Assembly: GCA_030744625.1 (NCBI GenBank)
Contig: JASLQF010000027.1
Location: forward strand, 62,001 to 126,000
Length of the DNA stretch: 64,000 nucleotides
Reading direction: 5' to 3'
Origin: Rhodospirillales bacterium
GTDB lineage: Bacteria > Pseudomonadota > Alphaproteobacteria > Rhodospirillales > JASLQF01
This document shows positions 13,569-21,840 of this stretch, piece by piece. The position numbers were made by a program, and so were the translations under genes. The notes beneath the pieces were generated by a model, which searched no databases, was not told the origin of the DNA, and saw only the letters and a program-made list of their open reading frames with translations. Each line of letters starts with the position of its first letter. Within the stretch, counting starts at the first letter, position 1.

Positions 13569-14426
13569 TCAGCGCTGGTGGGTCGCACAATAGAAAGTCG
13601 AGCGCCCCGCCTGGACGATGCGCCGTATGCGTCCGCCGCCGCCGGCGGCGCCGTCAAGGCCGTCTCCGGCGCACCGCGGGCAGGGCTCTCCCTCGCGGCC
13701 ATAGGCCGCGAAGCCGTGCTGGAAGTAACCGAGCTCGCCCGAGGGGCGGCGGTGGTCGCGCAAGCTCGAGCCGCCGGCCGCGATGGCCTCGATGAGCACC
13801 GCCTTGACCGCCTCGGCCAGCCTTTCGGCGCGGCGCGCGCGCACCGTCGACGCCTTGCGGCGCGGCGACAGGCCGGCCCGAAACAGGCTTTCGCAGACGT
13901 AGATGTTGCCGAGGCCCGCCACCACCCCCTGGTCCATGAGCACCGTCTTGATGGGACCCGAGCGCCCCGCCAGGCGCGCCCCGAGAAGGGCGCCGTGGAA
14001 TTCGCCGCCAAGGGGTTCCGGCCCAAGGCGGGCGAGCAAGGGATGATCGGCCAGCCCCTCTTCCTCGGCAAGAACCATGAGACCGAAGCGCCGCGGATCG
14101 CAATAGCGGATGGTGGCGCCGCCTTCGGTCTCGAACACCACGTGATCGTGCGGCTCGGGCGGCGGCGCGGCGCCCGTGAAAACCTTCATGCGTCCCGTCA
14201 TGCCGAGGTGCACGACGAGGACCGCCCCGCCCTCGCTGTGCACCAACAGGTACTTGCCGCGGCGCCCCACGGCGGTAATGCGCCGCCCGCTCAGCCGCTG
14301 AGCGAGATCGACCGGCAGCGGCAACCGCAGATCGGCGCGCGCCGCGGTGACGCGGACGAGCCGCCGCCCCTCGAGGACGGGCGCCAGGCCACGGCGGACG
14401 GTCTCGACCTCGGGAAGCTCGGGCAT
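13569..14426 (-). CDS. mutM: Formamidopyrimidine-DNA glycosylase (Fpg/MutM)
   Basis: Removes 8-oxoguanine and related oxidised purines and nicks the abasic site. The protein has 285 residues, with the catalytic N-terminal proline and Glu in MPELPEVE. The helix-two-turn-helix region is intact, and the C-terminal zinc finger includes the [11 protein letters not shown] beta-hairpin that positions the catalytic arginine. The finger is unusual: it begins CPRC, has an extended Gly-rich loop, and ends CATHQR where family members normally end C-x2-C. The fourth ligand is thus His instead of Cys. It diverges from ubiE with 35 nt between the start codons. Confidence 0.95.
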   Translation of the reverse strand: MPELPEVETVRRGLAPVLEGRRLVRVTAARADLRLPLPVDLAQRLSGRRITAVGRRGKYLLVHSEGGAVLVVHLGMTGRMKVFTGAAPPPEPHDHVVFETEGGATIRYCDPRRFGLMVLAEEEGLADHPLLARLGPEPLGGEFHGALLGARLAGRSGPIKTVLMDQGVVAGLGNIYVCESLFRAGLSPRRKASTVRARRAERLAEAVKAVLIEAIAAGGSSLRDHRRPSGELGYFQHGFAAYGREGEPCPRCAGDGLDGAAGGGGRIRRIVQAGRSTFYCATHQR

Positions 14427-14461
14427 GGGGACAAAAGTAGCGCACCCCCGTGCCTTAGGCT

Positions 14462-15250
14462 ATGGTCCTGGCGATGTCCGATCACCCCCAGGAGGACGTG
14501 GCGGCGGAACCGCGGGAGGACACCGTCCAATTCGGATTCCGCCGCGTCGCCGAGCACGAAAAGGCGCCGCTGGTGCGCGCCGTTTTCGACAGCGTCGCGC
14601 CGCGCTACGACCTCATGAACGATCTCATGAGCCTCGGCGTCCACCGGCTGTGGAAGGCGGCGCTCCTCGATTGGCTGGCGCCGGGACCAGCCATGCGGCT
14701 TCTCGACGTCGGCGGCGGCACCGGCGATATCGCCCGCCGCTTCGCGGAGCGGGGCGGCGGCGAAGCCGTCGTCTGCGACATCAACACCGAAATGGCGGCG
14801 GCGGGCCGCGACCGCGCCCTCGATAGCGGCATCATCGCAGGAATCTCCTGGGTCTGCGGCGACGCCGAGGCCCTGCCGATCGCCGACGCCAGCGTCGACG
14901 CCTACACCACCGGCTTCTGCCTGCGCAACGTCACTCATCTTGAGCGGGCGCTCGGCGAAGCACGGCGTGTCCTGAGGCCGGGCGGACGCTTTCTGTGCCT
15001 GGAGTTCAGCCACCTGACGCTCGGCGTTCTCGAGCCCCTTTACGACGCCTACTCCTTTCGCGTGCTGCCGGCGCTCGGCGAGATCGTCGCCGGCGACCGC
15101 GAGGCCTACCGCTACCTGGCGGAAAGCATCCGTCGTTTTCCCGATCAGGACGCCTTCGCCGCCCTCGTCGCCGAGGCCGGGCTGGCGCAAGTCAAGTACC
15201 GCAACCTTTCGGGCGGCATCGCGGCGATCCATTCGGCGTGGCGGATTTAG
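14462..15250 (+). CDS. ubiE: Ubiquinone/menaquinone biosynthesis C-methyltransferase UbiE
   Basis: SAM-dependent C-methyltransferase that methylates 2-polyprenyl-6-methoxy-1,4-benzoquinol in ubiquinone synthesis. Its 262 residues carry the family signatures [24 protein letters not shown], cut here by sense into two adjoining parts, the SAM-binding [12 protein letters not shown], and the C-terminal [13 protein letters not shown]. The start may be the ATG at 14462 or the one at 14474 (MSDHPQED); both keep the conserved domain. Its stop shares one base with the GTG start of ubiB, indicating coupled expression. Confidence 0.96.
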   Translation: MVLAMSDHPQEDVAAEPREDTVQFGFRRVAEHEKAPLVRAVFDSVAPRYDLMNDLMSLGVHRLWKAALLDWLAPGPAMRLLDVGGGTGDIARRFAERGGGEAVVCDINTEMAAAGRDRALDSGIIAGISWVCGDAEALPIADASVDAYTTGFCLRNVTHLERALGEARRVLRPGGRFLCLEFSHLTLGVLEPLYDAYSFRVLPALGEIVAGDREAYRYLAESIRRFPDQDAFAALVAEAGLAQVKYRNLSGGIAAIHSAWRI

Positions 15251-16782
15251 TGTTCCGCTCCCTTCGCAACGCCGTGCGGCTTCTCGCCATCGCCCGCACC
15301 CTGGCGCGCCACGACGCCTTGTTCGTTCTCGAGCGCATCGAGGTGGCACCGATGGTGGTGCTGGCGGCGCGCGCCCTTTCGGGACGCCGCGCCGAGGGCC
15401 GGCCCGGCCAGCGGCTGGCCACCGCCCTCAGCGAAGCGGGACCGAGCTTCATCAAGTTGGGGCAGGGTTTATCGACCCGTTCCGATCTTCTCGGCGAGGA
15501 GGTGGCCGCCGACCTTTCGGAATTGCAGGACCGCCTGCCGCCGTTCAGCGGCGACCTGGCCCGCGCCACCATCGAGGACGAGTTCGACGTGCCGCTCGGC
15601 GACATGTTCCGGCAATTCGACGACGTGCCCGTTCCCGCCGCCTCCATCGCCCAGGTCCATTTCGCGGTTACCGACGACGGCCGCGACGTGGCGGTCAAGG
15701 TGCTGCGCCCGGGCATCGAGGAAGCCTTCGCCCGCGACCTCGACCTGTTCCTGTGGGCGGCCGGGCTGATCGAGGCGGCGCGCCCGGAATGGCGCCGCCT
15801 GAAACCCATCGAGATGGTGGGGACCCTGGCCGATTCGGTGGAAATGGAGATGGACCTGCGCTTCGAGGCCGCCGCCGCCGCCGAACTCGGCGAAAATTTC
15901 GAGGACGACCCGGAGTTTCACGTGCCCGAGGTGGATTGGCCGCGCACCGGGCGGCGCGTCCTGACCACGGCACGGGTCAACGGTATCCGCATCGACGACC
16001 GGGAGGCCATTACCGCCGCCGGACACGACCCCGAGGCGGTACTGGAAAAAGCGGCGACCTCTTTCTTCATACAGGTTTTCCGAGACGGCTTCTTCCACGC
16101 CGACCTCCACGCCGGCAACCTTTTCGTGCAGGAAGACGGATCGATCGCCGCCGTCGATTTCGGCATCATGGGGCGCCTCGGCCCCCGCCAGCGCCGCCAT
16201 CTCGCGGAGCTGCTGGCGGCGTTCCTGGAGCGCGATTACCGGCGCGCCGCCGAGGTCCACTTCGAGGCGGGGTGGGTGCCGGCGCACAAGTCGGTGGACG
16301 CCTTCACCCAGGCCTGCCGCTCCATCGCCGAGCCCATCCTGGACAAGCCCCAGAACGAAATTTCCATGGCCCGGCTGCTGGCCCAACTCTTCCAGGTCAC
16401 GGAGACCTTCGACATGGAGGCCCAGCCGGAACTCCTGCTCTTGCAGAAAACCATGCTGGTGGCCGAGGGCACCGGGCGCAAGCTGGCGCCGGAAGCCAAC
16501 ATGTGGTTCCTGGCCCGGGCGCGCATCGAGGCGTGGGTGGCCGACAACCTGGGAGCGGAGGCGCGGATCCGCGAATCGGTGGCCGAGGTGGCCAGCACCC
16601 TCGAACGCCTGCCGCGCCTGCTCGACGAAGTGGAGAAGGGCGCCTCCATGTTCTCCGGTGGCCGCCTCGAACTCCACCCCAAGACCATCCGCGCCCTGCG
16701 CGCGCCCGACCGCCGGATTTACGTGCGCACCCTGTGGATCGTCATCCTACTCGTCGGCATTGGACTCCTGCTGGTCAGATGA
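15250..16782 (+). CDS. ubiB: UbiB family atypical kinase/ATPase for ubiquinone biosynthesis
   Basis: Membrane-associated ABC1/ADCK-type protein required for coenzyme Q synthesis, probably as an ATPase acting on lipid intermediates. From the GTG at 15250 it has 510 residues, the normal length, and begins FRSLRNAVRLLAIARTLARHDALF. Visible motifs are the family-specific IKLGQGLSTRSDLL (near 69), the Ala-rich loop AASIAQVH, the catalytic-loop-like FHADLHAGNLF, and the metal-binding DFG near 302. One hydrophobic segment closes the C-terminus (WIVILLVGIGLLLV). The open frame extends upstream inside ubiE, but that part is out-of-frame noise; the 1-nt overlap with the ubiE stop fits a coupled start. 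Confidence 0.95.
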   Translation: MFRSLRNAVRLLAIARTLARHDALFVLERIEVAPMVVLAARALSGRRAEGRPGQRLATALSEAGPSFIKLGQGLSTRSDLLGEEVAADLSELQDRLPPFSGDLARATIEDEFDVPLGDMFRQFDDVPVPAASIAQVHFAVTDDGRDVAVKVLRPGIEEAFARDLDLFLWAAGLIEAARPEWRRLKPIEMVGTLADSVEMEMDLRFEAAAAAELGENFEDDPEFHVPEVDWPRTGRRVLTTARVNGIRIDDREAITAAGHDPEAVLEKAATSFFIQVFRDGFFHADLHAGNLFVQEDGSIAAVDFGIMGRLGPRQRRHLAELLAAFLERDYRRAAEVHFEAGWVPAHKSVDAFTQACRSIAEPILDKPQNEISMARLLAQLFQVTETFDMEAQPELLLLQKTMLVAEGTGRKLAPEANMWFLARARIEAWVADNLGAEARIRESVAEVASTLERLPRLLDEVEKGASMFSGGRLELHPKTIRALRAPDRRIYVRTLWIVILLVGIGLLLVR

Positions 16783-16841
16783 AGTCGAGGCGCATTTAAA
16801 CATCAAAATGCGATACACTACGCACCAACAGACTATATTTC

Positions 16842-16856
16842 ACATCATGTTGATGT
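16842..16856. promoter_or_regulatory. Candidate operator upstream of coaBC
   Basis: A perfect inverted repeat ACATCA-TGT-TGATGT in an AT-rich 100-bp gap, 45 nt before the coaBC start. A further AACATCAA at 16798-16805 is the exact reverse complement of the TTGATGTT that includes the right arm. A TATATT (16834-16839) lies just upstream and could be a -10 placing the transcription start inside the palindrome. Since the first gene encodes a helix-turn-helix domain, self-regulation is plausible but unproven. Confidence 0.4.
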
Positions 16857-16900
16857 TCGATTATTGAAATTCATACCATAATGTGATTACCTTGGTGGCC

Positions 16901-18322
16901 ATGGCGACGGTCAAGGACACCATTCATCGCGTGCGGGCCTACGTCGCGGCCGGCCACGCCTCCAAATCGGGGCTCGCCGTCAGCGCCGGCCTCACGGCCA
17001 ATGCGTTGCGCGGCCTGGAGAGCGCCGAATGGAACCCGACCGCCGAGACCTTGAGCAAGTTGGAGGCGGCGATCTCCGGAAGTACGGTGGTGGACGTGCC
17101 GCAAGACACGGCGCTCGCCGGCAAGCGTATCCTTTTGATCGTCGCCGGCGGCATCGCCGCCTACAAATGCCTGGAACTCATCCGCCGCCTGCGCGAACGC
17201 GGGGCGGCGGTGCGCTGCGTGCTGACCGAGGCGGGAGCGCGTTTCGTCACCCCCCTGTCGCTGGCCGCCATCAGCGGCGACAAGGTCTACCAGGACCTGT
17301 TCTCGCTCACCGACGAGAGCGAGATCGGCCACATCCGCCTGGCGCGCGATGCCGACCTGGTGCTGGTGGCGCCGGCCACCGCCGACATCCTGGCGCGCAT
17401 GGCGGCCGGCATCGCCAACGACCTGGCGACCACCGCGTTGCTGGCCACCGACCAGCCGGTGATGGTGGCGCCCGCCATGAACCCGCGCATGTGGGAACAC
17501 GCCGCGACCCAGTCCAACATCGCCGCCCTCGAGGGGCGCGGCGTCAGCCGCGTCGGGCCGGCAGCGGGCGAGATGGCCGAGGCCGACGCCTGGGGTGTCG
17601 GGCGCATGGCCGAACCCGCCGACATCCTCGCCGCCCTCGAAGCGTTCTTCGGCGCCGGGGGGCGACTCCGGGGACGGCGGGCGCTGGTGACCAGCGGGCC
17701 TACGATTGAGGCCATAGATCCGGTGCGCTACATCGCCAACCGCTCGTCGGGCAAGCAGGGCCACGCCATCGCCGCCGCCCTGGCGCGCCTGGGCGCCGAC
17801 ACGACCCTGGTTTCCGGGCCCACCGAGCAGCCCGATCCGCCCGGCGTCGCCGTGGTGAACATCGAATCCGCGCGTGACATGCTGGCAGCCTGCGAGGCTG
17901 CCGGGCCCTCCGATATCGTGGTGTGCGCCGCCGCCGTTGTCGACTGGAGGGTCGCCGAGGCGGCCCCGCGAAAGCTCAAGAAGAAGGACAGGAAACAATC
18001 CCAAACCCTGGAACTGGTGGAGAATCCAGACATCCTGGCAACCCTGAGCAGAGCCGGACCCGGGCGCCCGCGCCTGGTTGTCGGTTTCGCCGCCGAAACC
18101 GAATCGGTCATCGACAACGCCATCGCCAAGCGCGCCGCCAAGGGTTGCGACTGGATCGTCGCCAACGACGTGTCAGCCGGGACCGGCACTTTCGGAGGCG
18201 ACTCCAACACGGTGCATCTGGTGTCCGCCGAGGAGGTCGAGGACTGGCCTACTCTTGCCAAGGAGGAGGTCGCCGAAAGGCTGGCGCTGTGCATCGCGGA
18301 CGCCCTGGAGGGCGCCCCGTGA
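16901..18322 (+). CDS. coaBC: CoaBC (phosphopantothenoylcysteine decarboxylase/phosphopantothenate-cysteine ligase) with N-terminal HTH domain
   Basis: CoaBC normally joins cysteine to 4'-phosphopantothenate and decarboxylates the product, two steps of coenzyme A synthesis. Three parts are visible in one unbroken frame. Residues ~5-58 look like an XRE/Cro-type helix-turn-helix ([19 protein letters not shown] then [16 protein letters not shown]). Residues ~75-250 are the FMN-binding CoaC domain, with the active-site His in [12 protein letters not shown] and PAMNPRMW. Residues ~260-473 are CoaB, with [22 protein letters not shown] spread over the nucleotide site. In CoaC the usual ACG(D/E) clamp cysteine is absent: the segment reads [14 protein letters not shown]. 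The ATG at 16901 is preferred; a GTG at 16883 is possible. The stop overlaps the dut start. Confidence 0.9.
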   Translation: MATVKDTIHRVRAYVAAGHASKSGLAVSAGLTANALRGLESAEWNPTAETLSKLEAAISGSTVVDVPQDTALAGKRILLIVAGGIAAYKCLELIRRLRERGAAVRCVLTEAGARFVTPLSLAAISGDKVYQDLFSLTDESEIGHIRLARDADLVLVAPATADILARMAAGIANDLATTALLATDQPVMVAPAMNPRMWEHAATQSNIAALEGRGVSRVGPAAGEMAEADAWGVGRMAEPADILAALEAFFGAGGRLRGRRALVTSGPTIEAIDPVRYIANRSSGKQGHAIAAALARLGADTTLVSGPTEQPDPPGVAVVNIESARDMLAACEAAGPSDIVVCAAAVVDWRVAEAAPRKLKKKDRKQSQTLELVENPDILATLSRAGPGRPRLVVGFAAETESVIDNAIAKRAAKGCDWIVANDVSAGTGTFGGDSNTVHLVSAEEVEDWPTLAKEEVAERLALCIADALEGAP

Positions 18323-18783
18323 GCCGCGTCGAGGTGCCGGTCCGCCGCCTGGCCCACGGCGCCGGCCTGCCCCTGCCGGCCTACGCCACCGAGGGCAGCG
18401 CCGGCCTCGACCTGATGGCGGCGATCACGGCCCCCATCGACCTGCCGCCCTTGGGCCGGGCCGTTGTGCCGACCGGCATCGCCATCGCCCTGCCCTCCGG
18501 CTACGAGGCCCAGGTGCGCCCCCGTTCGGGCCTCGCCGCCAAGCACGGGATCACCGTGCTCAACGCGCCGGGCACCATCGACGCCGATTACCGCGGCGAG
18601 ATCGGCGTCACGCTCGTCAACCTGGGCGATGCGCCCTTCCGCGTCGAGCCCGGCATGCGCGTCGCGCAGATGGTCGTCGCCCCGGTGAGCACCGTGGCCT
18701 GGAACGAGGTCGAAGAGCTCCCCGCCAGCCGGCGTGGCGGCGGCGGCTTCGGTTCCACGGGAAACGGCAACGCGCCGGGTTGA
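18319..18783 (+). CDS. dut: Deoxyuridine 5'-triphosphate nucleotidohydrolase (dUTPase)
   Basis: Hydrolyses dUTP to dUMP and pyrophosphate, keeping uracil out of DNA and feeding dTMP synthesis; it acts as a trimer. The 154 residues carry all five family motifs in order: [29 protein letters not shown] and the C-terminal [10 protein letters not shown]. The GTG start overlaps the coaBC stop by 4 nt (GTGA), and coaBC-dut adjacency is widespread in bacteria, which supports this start over the longer open frame upstream. Confidence 0.96.
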   Translation: MSRVEVPVRRLAHGAGLPLPAYATEGSAGLDLMAAITAPIDLPPLGRAVVPTGIAIALPSGYEAQVRPRSGLAAKHGITVLNAPGTIDADYRGEIGVTLVNLGDAPFRVEPGMRVAQMVVAPVSTVAWNEVEELPASRRGGGGFGSTGNGNAPG

Positions 18784-18848
18784 GCCGGGCCGGAACGGCG
18801 CTCCGGGCCGCCCTGTTCGGCACCCGGCGTCTCGACTACAATGGGCCC

Positions 18849-19643
18849 ATGGAATTCAACGACAGCCAAGTACAGCGCTATGCGCGGCACATCCTGCTCA
18901 AGGAAGTGGGCGGCGCCGGCCAGGCCAAGCTTCTGGACGCGCGGGTCCTGGTCATCGGGGCCGGCGGCCTGGGCTCGCCCGTGCTGCTCTACCTGGCCGC
19001 CGCCGGCGTCGGCACCATCGGCGTCGTCGACGACGACACCGTCGACCTCACCAACCTGCAGCGCCAGGTGGTCCACACCACCAGCGCCGTCGGCCGCCCC
19101 AAGGTGGAGAGCGCCAAGGAGACGCTGGCCGCCATCAATCCCGACGTGCGGCTCGTTCCCCACAAGGCGCGCATCGCCGCCGGCAACGCCCTCGATCTCA
19201 TTGCCGGCTACGACGTGGTGGCCGACGGCAGCGACAACTTCGCCACCCGCTTTCTGGTCAACGACGCCTGCTACTTCGCGGCCAAGCCCCTGGTCTCGGC
19301 GGCCATCCTCCGTTTCGACGGCCAGGTCTCCACCTTCAAGGCCTTCGAAGACGGCGACAATCCCTGTTACCGCTGCCTGTTCGGCGAAGCGCCGCCAGCC
19401 GGCCAGATCCCGTCGTGCGCGGAGGCCGGCGTGCTGGGGGCGCTGTGCGGCATGGTGGGGTCCCTGCAGGCGGGCGAGGTGATCAAGGAAATCCTCGGCA
19501 TCGGCACGAGCCTGTCGGGCTCGTTGCTCCTCTGCGACGCGCTTTCGGCGGAATTCCGCAAGATCGCGTTGAAACGGGATCCCGGGTGTCCGCTGTGCGG
19601 CGCGGAGCCGTCGATCAAGGACCTTTCCGTCCATGCCGACTGA
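18849..19643 (+). CDS. HesA/MoeB/ThiF family adenylyltransferase
   Basis: E1-like enzyme that adenylates the C-terminal Gly-Gly of a sulfur-carrier protein such as MoaD or ThiS. The 264 residues start MEFNDSQVQRYARHILLKEVG and show the nucleotide-binding VIGAGGLGSP, the conserved DDDTVDLTNLQRQ, two CxxC pairs for zinc (CYRC and CPLC), and SCAEAGVLG around the putative sulfur-accepting cysteine. There is no C-terminal rhodanese domain. MoeB and ThiF cannot be told apart here, and no moaD or thiS is in the window. It lies 65 nt after dut and its stop overlaps the DsrE-like gene by 11 nt. Confidence 0.9.
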   Translation: MEFNDSQVQRYARHILLKEVGGAGQAKLLDARVLVIGAGGLGSPVLLYLAAAGVGTIGVVDDDTVDLTNLQRQVVHTTSAVGRPKVESAKETLAAINPDVRLVPHKARIAAGNALDLIAGYDVVADGSDNFATRFLVNDACYFAAKPLVSAAILRFDGQVSTFKAFEDGDNPCYRCLFGEAPPAGQIPSCAEAGVLGALCGMVGSLQAGEVIKEILGIGTSLSGSLLLCDALSAEFRKIALKRDPGCPLCGAEPSIKDLSVHAD

Positions 19644-20088
19644 CAGCACCACGCGCCCCGGCAAGCTTTCCCTCGTCGTCTATTCGGGCGATTTCGACAA
19701 GGTCCATTATGCCCTCGCCATGGCCGCCGCCGCCGCCGCCATCGGCATGCCGGCGACCCTCTTCTTCACCATGGGGGCGTGCCGGGCGCTGCTGCCGCCC
19801 GGCCCCACGGGCGAGCCCGCCTGGCAGGACATGCCGGTGAGCGAGGGCGAGGGCGAGGGCGAGGGCGGGGCGCGCGACGGCGCCTACAGGGAGCGCGGCG
19901 TCGCCGGTTTCGAGGAGCTGCTGGAATCGTGCGCCGAACTCGGGGTGCGCTTCATCGTCTGCGAGATGGGGCTCAGGGCAATGGACATGGAGCGCCAAGG
20001 CCTGCGCGGCGACGTCCCCATCGAGGCGGCGGGCATCGTCACTTTCCTCAACGACGCCTCGGCGGACGGTTCCGTGGTGTTCGTCTGA
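19633..20088 (+). CDS. DsrE/DsrF-like family protein
   Basis: A 151-residue protein with the DsrE/TusD/peroxiredoxin-like fold: a LSLVVYSGDFDKVHYALAMA start, MPATLFFTMGA strand-helix, and a cysteine in VCEMGLRAM near the place where DsrE-type proteins carry persulfide. Known relatives move sulfur between proteins. A GEGEGEGG stretch near residues 72-79 comes from a tandem gagggc repeat in a surface loop. The overlap with the upstream adenylyltransferase suggests the two are made together. Its exact partner is unknown. Confidence 0.8.
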   Translation: MPTDSTTRPGKLSLVVYSGDFDKVHYALAMAAAAAAIGMPATLFFTMGACRALLPPGPTGEPAWQDMPVSEGEGEGEGGARDGAYRERGVAGFEELLESCAELGVRFIVCEMGLRAMDMERQGLRGDVPIEAAGIVTFLNDASADGSVVFV

Positions 20089-20109
20089 AACCGGGCCTAA
20101 ACGTAAATC

Positions 20110-21096
20110 TCAAAATGCCTCGAACAGCACCCGGTCCGGCGGCTGGTGGCCGTCGACGAAGGTCTTGATGTTGACCACCACCCTCTCGCCCATGGCGACG
20201 CGTCCCTCGAAGGTGGCCGAGCTCATGTGGGGCAGCAGCACCACGTTGTCGAGTTCGAGGAGCTTGGGGGTGACCGCCGGCTCGTGCTCGTACACGTCGA
20301 GACCGGCCCCGGCGATGTCGCCGCTGGCCAGCAGACGGGTCAGCGCCGCCTCGTCGATGACCTCGCCGCGCGAGGTGTTGACGATATAGGCGTGCGGTTG
20401 AATGAGCTTGAGCCGCCGGGCGGAAAGCAGGTGATAGGTGGCCGGCGTGTGCGGGCAGTTGACCGAGACGATGTCGATGCGGGCCAGCATCTGATCCAGG
20501 CTTTCCCAGTAGGTGGCCTCGAGTTCGGCCTCGATTTCCGAATGCACCCGATTGCGGTTGTGGTAGTGGATGGAAAGCCCGAAGCCGCGGGCGCGGCGCG
20601 CCAAGGCCTGGCCGATACGCCCCATGCCGACGATGCCGAGGCGCTTGCCATACACCCGATGGCCGAGCATCCAGGTCGGCGACCATCCCGTCCACGTACC
20701 CGTGCGTATGACCCTCTCGCCCTCGGCCAGGCGCCGTGGCACCGCCAGGATGATCGCCATGGTCATGTCGGCGGTGTCCTCGGTCAGCACGTCCGGCGTG
20801 TTGGTGACGACGATTCCCTTCTTGTGGGCGGCGTCGAGGTCGATGTGGTCGATCCCGGTGCCGTAGTTGGCGATGAGGCGGAGCTTCTTTCCCGCCGCCG
20901 CCAGCACTTCGGCGTCGAGGCGATCGGTCACCGTGGGCACCAGGATTTGCGTCTCCTTTACGGCGGCCGTCAATCCATCCTTGCCGAGAGGCTTGTCGTC
21001 CAGATTGAGCTTGGCGTCGAAGAGCTCCATCATCCGCGTCTCGATGACGTCGGGAAGTTTTCGAGTGACGTGCACGAGTGCTTTCTTCTTGGCCAT
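20110..21096 (-). CDS. D-isomer-specific 2-hydroxyacid dehydrogenase (glyoxylate reductase-like)
   Basis: NAD(P)H-dependent oxidoreductase for small 2-hydroxy acids such as glyoxylate/glycolate or hydroxypyruvate/glycerate. The 328 residues show a Rossmann motif GIVGMGRIGQALARR, the catalytic Arg in NTSRGEVID, Glu in DVYEHEP and His in LLPHMSSAT, all in the expected order. The start at MAKKKALVHVTRKLP is preferred because a GGGGGA purine run precedes it; the open frame extends upstream without similarity. It converges with the DsrE-like gene and diverges from the SH3-domain gene. Confidence 0.9.
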   Translation of the reverse strand: MAKKKALVHVTRKLPDVIETRMMELFDAKLNLDDKPLGKDGLTAAVKETQILVPTVTDRLDAEVLAAAGKKLRLIANYGTGIDHIDLDAAHKKGIVVTNTPDVLTEDTADMTMAIILAVPRRLAEGERVIRTGTWTGWSPTWMLGHRVYGKRLGIVGMGRIGQALARRARGFGLSIHYHNRNRVHSEIEAELEATYWESLDQMLARIDIVSVNCPHTPATYHLLSARRLKLIQPHAYIVNTSRGEVIDEAALTRLLASGDIAGAGLDVYEHEPAVTPKLLELDNVVLLPHMSSATFEGRVAMGERVVVNIKTFVDGHQPPDRVLFEAF

Positions 21097-21268
21097 GTCA
21101 ATCCCCCGGGAACGCGCCGTCGCCTGGTGGCCATACCAACATGGCGGAGGCTTGTCCAGCGCCGCGTGGGTCGGCGTGCCGTCTTGACCGGGACCGGCGA
21201 CGATCCGGTATAATCGGGTCGCCCCTTTTTCCCGCGCGCGCGCGACCCCGGTGCCCTGGATCAGACAT

Positions 21269-21775
21269 ATGGCATTACGACCCGTTGTCCTGTTGTTCCT
21301 CGGCGCCGTCCTGGCGCTGACAGCGGCGAGAGCGGACGCCGTCGCCGCCGAAACCACGGGCCTGCCCCTGCCACGCTTCGTCAGCCTGCGCGCCGACGAG
21401 GTCAACCTGCGCACCGGCCCCGGGGTCCAGCACCCGATCGACTGGGTCTATCGCCGCCGTCACCTGCCGGTCGAGATCATCGCCGAATACAACACGTGGC
21501 GGAAGATCCGGGATTGGCAGGGCACCGAGGGCTGGGTCCACCAGAGCATGCTGAGCAACAAGCGCACCGTCGTCGTCACCGGCAAGCTGCGCACCCTGCG
21601 GCACAAGTCGGATACCACGGGCCGGCCCGTCGCCCAGGCCGAAGCCGGTGTCATCGCGCGCCTCCTGGAGTGCCCGGACGCCAGCACCTGGTGCCGGGTG
21701 GAGGTCGACGGGTTCGAGGGCTGGTTCCGGCGCGTCGAATTCTGGGGCGCCTATGGCGACGAGGTGGTGAGGTGA
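21269..21775 (+). CDS. Secreted bacterial SH3-domain protein
   Basis: A 168-residue exported protein with a signal peptide (ALRPVVLLFLGAVLALTAARADA) and two SH3-like repeats. The first has the typical VNLRTGPGVQHPIDWVY, WRKIRDWQGTEGWVH pattern; the second is CRVEVDGFEGWFRR. Such domains bind peptidoglycan or mediate periplasmic interactions. The ATG at 21269 is chosen over an upstream GTG because it starts the signal peptide directly. It diverges from the hydroxyacid dehydrogenase, a pairing I recall from other alphaproteobacteria, and converges with DUF3501. Confidence 0.85.
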   Translation: MALRPVVLLFLGAVLALTAARADAVAAETTGLPLPRFVSLRADEVNLRTGPGVQHPIDWVYRRRHLPVEIIAEYNTWRKIRDWQGTEGWVHQSMLSNKRTVVVTGKLRTLRHKSDTTGRPVAQAEAGVIARLLECPDASTWCRVEVDGFEGWFRRVEFWGAYGDEVVR

Positions 21776-21776
21776 G

Positions 21777-21836
21777 GAGCGGTTAGCTATCAGCGGTCAG
21801 CCTAGAACGGGCTTGCTGGCTGATAGCTGACCGCTC
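21777..21836. repeat. Imperfect inverted repeat (REP-like or bidirectional terminator)
   Basis: GAGCGGTTAGCTATCAG at 21777-21793 pairs with CTGATAGCTGACCGCTC at 21820-21836 over 17 bp, with one mismatch that can form G-U in one RNA orientation. It fills the gap between two convergent genes. No T-tract follows on either side, so it is either a factor-dependent end, an mRNA-stabilising hairpin, or a copy of a dispersed palindromic element; I saw no second copy in this window. Confidence 0.6.
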
Positions 21837-21840
21837 CCTC

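Noticed and set aside
19845-19870. Tandem gagggc repeat in the DsrE-like gene
   Set aside because: Short in-frame slippage repeat that lengthens a Glu-Gly loop; no sign of frameshift or phase variation.
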